Assembly (NCBI RefSeq): GCF_002243175.1 | Contig: NZ_NDYF01000003.1 | Location: 1-64,000, forward strand | DNA length: 64,000 nucleotides | DNA from: Finegoldia magna_J | GTDB lineage: Bacteria; Bacillota; Clostridia; Tissierellales; Peptoniphilaceae | Direction: 5' to 3' | Shown: in pieces, positions 61,867 through 64,000 of the stretch | Numbering within the stretch: the stretch's first letter is position 1 | Layout of the letters: every line of letters begins with the position of its first letter | Program-made: the position numbers and the translations under genes | Notes under the pieces: generated by a model | Database searches by the model: none | Seen by the model: only the letters and a program-made list of their open reading frames with translations | Told to the model about the DNA's origin: nothing

Positions 61867-62277
61867 ATGAAAAACAAATTTAAATTAGTATTGTTAGTTA
61901 TGGTGTTGATGTTGGTTATGGTATCTTGCAAAAAAGCAGATCCAATAACACTTCCAAACGCCAATGATTCACAAGTAATCACAGTTACAAAAATCGAAGA
62001 AAACAAGGAAGGACCAACGGCATCCATCACTTCGAAAAAAGATATCGTAGACACAATTAAATTGATAAAAGAAAAAGCAAAACCAACTAGTAAAAAATCA
62101 AACAATGATACACCTGCGAATACAAAAGATTTTAGAAAAATGGAAATCTACTACGGAAAAGACGAAAAAATGACGTTGTATTTGTATCAAAACAAAAAAT
62201 ACTACATTGAAAAACCATACGAAGGAGTGTGGGAAATCGACAAGGATACGTTTAACAAATTAATCGGTGCAATGTAG
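61867..62277 (+). CDS. small lipoprotein of unknown function
   Basis: 136 residues. The signal peptide is hydrophobic (6-19) with lipobox VMVSC and lipidated Cys21. The mature domain begins PITLPNANDSQVITVTKI, then a Lys/Asn-rich middle and a beta-rich end (MEIYYGKDEKMTLYLYQNKKYY, YEGVWEIDKDTF). This resembles small DUF5301-type lipoproteins, from memory and unverified. It starts 2 bases after thiE, but a thiamine role is not supported by its sequence. Confidence 0.75.
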   Translation: MKNKFKLVLLVMVLMLVMVSCKKADPITLPNANDSQVITVTKIEENKEGPTASITSKKDIVDTIKLIKEKAKPTSKKSNNDTPANTKDFRKMEIYYGKDEKMTLYLYQNKKYYIEKPYEGVWEIDKDTFNKLIGAM

Positions 62278-62334
62278 TTTTATCGTAGAAATTTATTGTG
62301 TAGATAAACCATCATACACGAATATCTAGACTTC

Positions 62335-62441
62335 AAAAATTGTTGATTTCTAAATCTCAAAATCCTAAAATTGCAAACTCGTTTCACTCAAACAGTGCAA
62401 TTTTTAACGGATTTCTCGATTTGAAATCAAATCAATTTTTT
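62335..62441. repeat. nested palindromic element
   Basis: The outer arms (62335-62356 and 62418-62441; AAAAATTGTTGATTTC against GAAATCAAATCAATTTTT with few mismatches) enclose an inner hairpin (AAAATTGCA 62367-62375 with TGCAATTTT 62396-62404). It ends in TTTTTT, so it can also terminate the lipoprotein transcript. The layout resembles a small dispersed intergenic repeat. Confidence 0.6.
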
Positions 62442-62493
62442 CCGTATGATATTCTTAGTATGATTGGTTTACTACTAAATACGAGTAATGATT

Positions 62494-62522
62494 TAGAGTG
62501 CATTTCGATGCGCTCTTTTTTC
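62494..62522 (+). terminator. second hairpin with T run
   Basis: AGAGTGCA-TTTCGA-TGCGCTCT followed by TTTTTTC, 60 bases ahead of the GntR gene. It is a terminator for transcripts arriving from upstream. Confidence 0.75.
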
Positions 62523-62584
62523 TTTGAAAAAATATTGCATCTGTGTCTAATCTGTATTATAATAAGCAATACAAGGAGGACAGA

Positions 62585-62935
62585 ATGATTAACATAAATA
62601 CGACGAGTGATGTTCCGATTTACACTCAAATTCGAAACGAAATTATCAGAGAAATTGCTAGTGGAAATTTGCAAAATGGCGACGAACTTCCTTCTGTTAG
62701 ACAATTTGCAAATGATTTGGGAATAAATCCTATGACGATTAGCAAGGCTTATAATATTTTGAAGGACGAAAAAATAATTGTAATAGATAGAAGAGTTGGG
62801 GCGAAGATTTGCGTGGACGAAGATTATTCACGAAATTCATTTGAAGATGAAATGAAACTACTGTTAATGGAAGCGAAAATTCGCGGCAAATCACAAAAGG
62901 ATATTAAAAATATAGTGGAGGAAATTATAAAATGA
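62585..62935 (+). CDS. GntR family regulator, YtrA subfamily
   Basis: 116 residues from ATG 62585, 6 bases after AAGGAGG. An in-frame TTG upstream at 62543 is rejected on ribosome-site grounds. Winged helix-turn-helix at 8-75 (VPIYTQIRNEIIREIASG, LPSVRQFANDLGINPMTISKAYNILKDE) with only a short C-terminal helical dimerisation tail, the mark of the YtrA subfamily. Such regulators normally repress an adjacent transporter or membrane gene. The next gene overlaps by 4 bases and encodes a membrane protein. Confidence 0.93.
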   Translation: MININTTSDVPIYTQIRNEIIREIASGNLQNGDELPSVRQFANDLGINPMTISKAYNILKDEKIIVIDRRVGAKICVDEDYSRNSFEDEMKLLLMEAKIRGKSQKDIKNIVEEIIK

Positions 62936-64000
62936 TTTGGCAATTTATTTTATTTTTTAGTTTGGTGTTTATTTTGTTTATCATGCGAAGAATGAACATA
63001 TATACATTGAAAATAAACGATACATTTATGTTGTTTACAAATTTTCCAAAAGGTTATGAAGATGATGAATTCATCGTCGATTTGTTGGGAAAAACGAAGA
63101 AAAAATTGAATATTTTATTTGCAGTTAGCATTGTTCTATCTTTTCTTGTGTTACTTGATTATGATTGGATAATGCTTGTGTATTACAATTTAATAGTTGT
63201 TTATCTTGTGAGTGCAAATATTATCGAATACAACGCAATGAAAGTAATACGACAATACAAAAAGGACAATAATATATCGACTGAGAGTAGTATTTTGACG
63301 TATGATTTGAAGACTTCAAGAGATATTGAAAAAAAGAAAATCAAACTAAAAGCCTGGATAATTCCGCTGGTAGTTCAAATCGTATTGTTGGTAGCTTTTT
63401 TCAAAACCAGCGAGATGTTCTTCGTCTACATTTTGTTGTTAGTCGCAATGAGTGTAAGTACAATATTAACGGGATGGTTTTTGGGAAGGAAAAACACCAA
63501 AGTTTATTCGACTAATTCTGAAGAAAACTTAAAGTTGAATGAAGAAAGCATCATAAAAGTACAACAAACAATGTATGCGATATATATTATGTTTATCGTT
63601 TTAGGATTTGTTGTGGCTTATTACTCATCAAAAGATGTTTACAGAATTTTTCCGATTCTTTCATACATTGTTTTGTACACGTTAGCGATAATATTGGCTC
63701 TTTTTAAATACCAAACCATAGCAAAAAACTTAACTGCGCTTAATAGCGACTTGTACAATGGGGACTTCTTTGATCCGTGGGGTTATTATAATCCGAAAGA
63801 TGACAGGCTTATGGTTGAAGATATTAGCGTGAGAAATGGTAATATGACATTTAACAGGGCAAAATTATCAGGCAAAATACTCTACGCATTGACTGCTGTA
63901 TTATTGATTTCAGTTGAATTTTTGATGATAAATATGAGTTTACCAAAAACGTATACTGTAGATAACACGCCAAGCACTCTTACAATTACTGAATCTGTTT
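62932..64000 (+). CDS. multi-spanning membrane protein, 3' end beyond window
   Basis: ATG 62932 lies in an ATGA overlap with the GntR stop, and the frame stays open to 64000 (356 codons seen). At least eight hydrophobic segments are present (near residues 2-18, 62-80, 143-185, 205-250, 315-335). A soluble stretch FFDPWGYYNPKDDRLMV (about 278-295) resembles the DUF5808 signature found beside YtrA-type regulators. There is no ATPase domain so far. It is probably an integral membrane protein controlled by the GntR regulator. Confidence 0.8.
   Translation, partial: MIWQFILFFSLVFILFIMRRMNIYTLKINDTFMLFTNFPKGYEDDEFIVDLLGKTKKKLNILFAVSIVLSFLVLLDYDWIMLVYYNLIVVYLVSANIIEYNAMKVIRQYKKDNNISTESSILTYDLKTSRDIEKKKIKLKAWIIPLVVQIVLLVAFFKTSEMFFVYILLLVAMSVSTILTGWFLGRKNTKVYSTNSEENLKLNEESIIKVQQTMYAIYIMFIVLGFVVAYYSSKDVYRIFPILSYIVLYTLAIILALFKYQTIAKNLTALNSDLYNGDFFDPWGYYNPKDDRLMVEDISVRNGNMTFNRAKLSGKILYALTAVLLISVEFLMINMSLPKTYTVDNTPSTLTITESV

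Overview
The window is a low-GC, AT-rich Firmicutes chromosome segment. It most resembles an anaerobic Gram-positive coccus of the Peptoniphilaceae, with Finegoldia magna the best guess. The grounds are a sortase substrate with an LPKAG-type anchor, an Rnf complex in C-D-G-E-A-B order, Shine-Dalgarno sites of AGGAGG type, a clostridial-type mre/rplU/obg operon, and many decayed insertion sequences. The species assignment is inference from content, not from a marker gene.

Layout, left to right. (1) 1-512: the right end of an IS200/IS605-like element with a chain of RNA hairpins, which has truncated a small exported-protein gene. (2) 615-5223: an M3 oligopeptidase (minus), an oleate-hydratase-family flavoprotein and an ADP-ribosylglycohydrolase. 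(3) 5245-15129: an accessory island. It holds a 2323-residue LPKAG-anchored subtilisin (C5a-peptidase/lactocepin type) bracketed by a solo IS256-type left end and a complete but decayed IS256-type element. The latter carries a 65-bp palindromic insert and sits in an IS3-family remnant. (4) 15163-22023: an iron-dependent alcohol dehydrogenase, a small membrane protein, tmRNA, then rpiB-polA-coaE-lytic transglycosylase and tRNA-Leu(GAG). (5) 22052-27007: rnfCDGEAB. (6) 27062-29207: an IS3 end remnant, a promoter whose spacer contains nine consecutive G residues, and three tandem, differently decayed M50-like membrane protein genes. (7) 29459-31764: DUF969-DUF979-pcp, a pyroglutamyl-peptide/5-oxoproline module. 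(8) 31928-45318: a long housekeeping run for cell envelope, division and ribosome biogenesis. It includes NusG-II and Gx-transporter proteins, radC, a divergent mreB, mreC, mreD, an oversized PBP2, a MinD-like protein without a P-loop, an RNase E/G, the L21 leader, rplU-prp-rpmA, obgE, yhbY, nadD, yqeK, rsfS and ridA. (9) 45562-51901: an RpiR-type regulator with palindromic candidate operators, followed by a 2-aminoethylphosphonate uptake and degradation operon (ABC ATPase, fused permease, binding protein, phnW, phnX). (10) 52126-62277: a CWB2/GH25 cell-wall hydrolase, ychF, a GNAT acetyltransferase, an M24 aminopeptidase, uvrC, thiW-thiM-thiE and a lipoprotein. (11) 62335-64000: a nested palindrome, a YtrA-type GntR regulator and the start of a membrane protein that runs off the window.

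Working together: peptide catabolism is prominent (M3 peptidase, M24 aminopeptidase P, pyroglutamyl peptidase, giant surface protease). This fits an organism living on peptides and conserving energy through Rnf. The most unusual items are the G9-tract promoter over the tandem M50-like genes, the MinD-like protein lacking its ATPase site next to a divergent MreB and an enlarged PBP2, and the IS-bracketed surface protease, which has 9-nt A tracts both in its promoter spacer and directly after its start codon.
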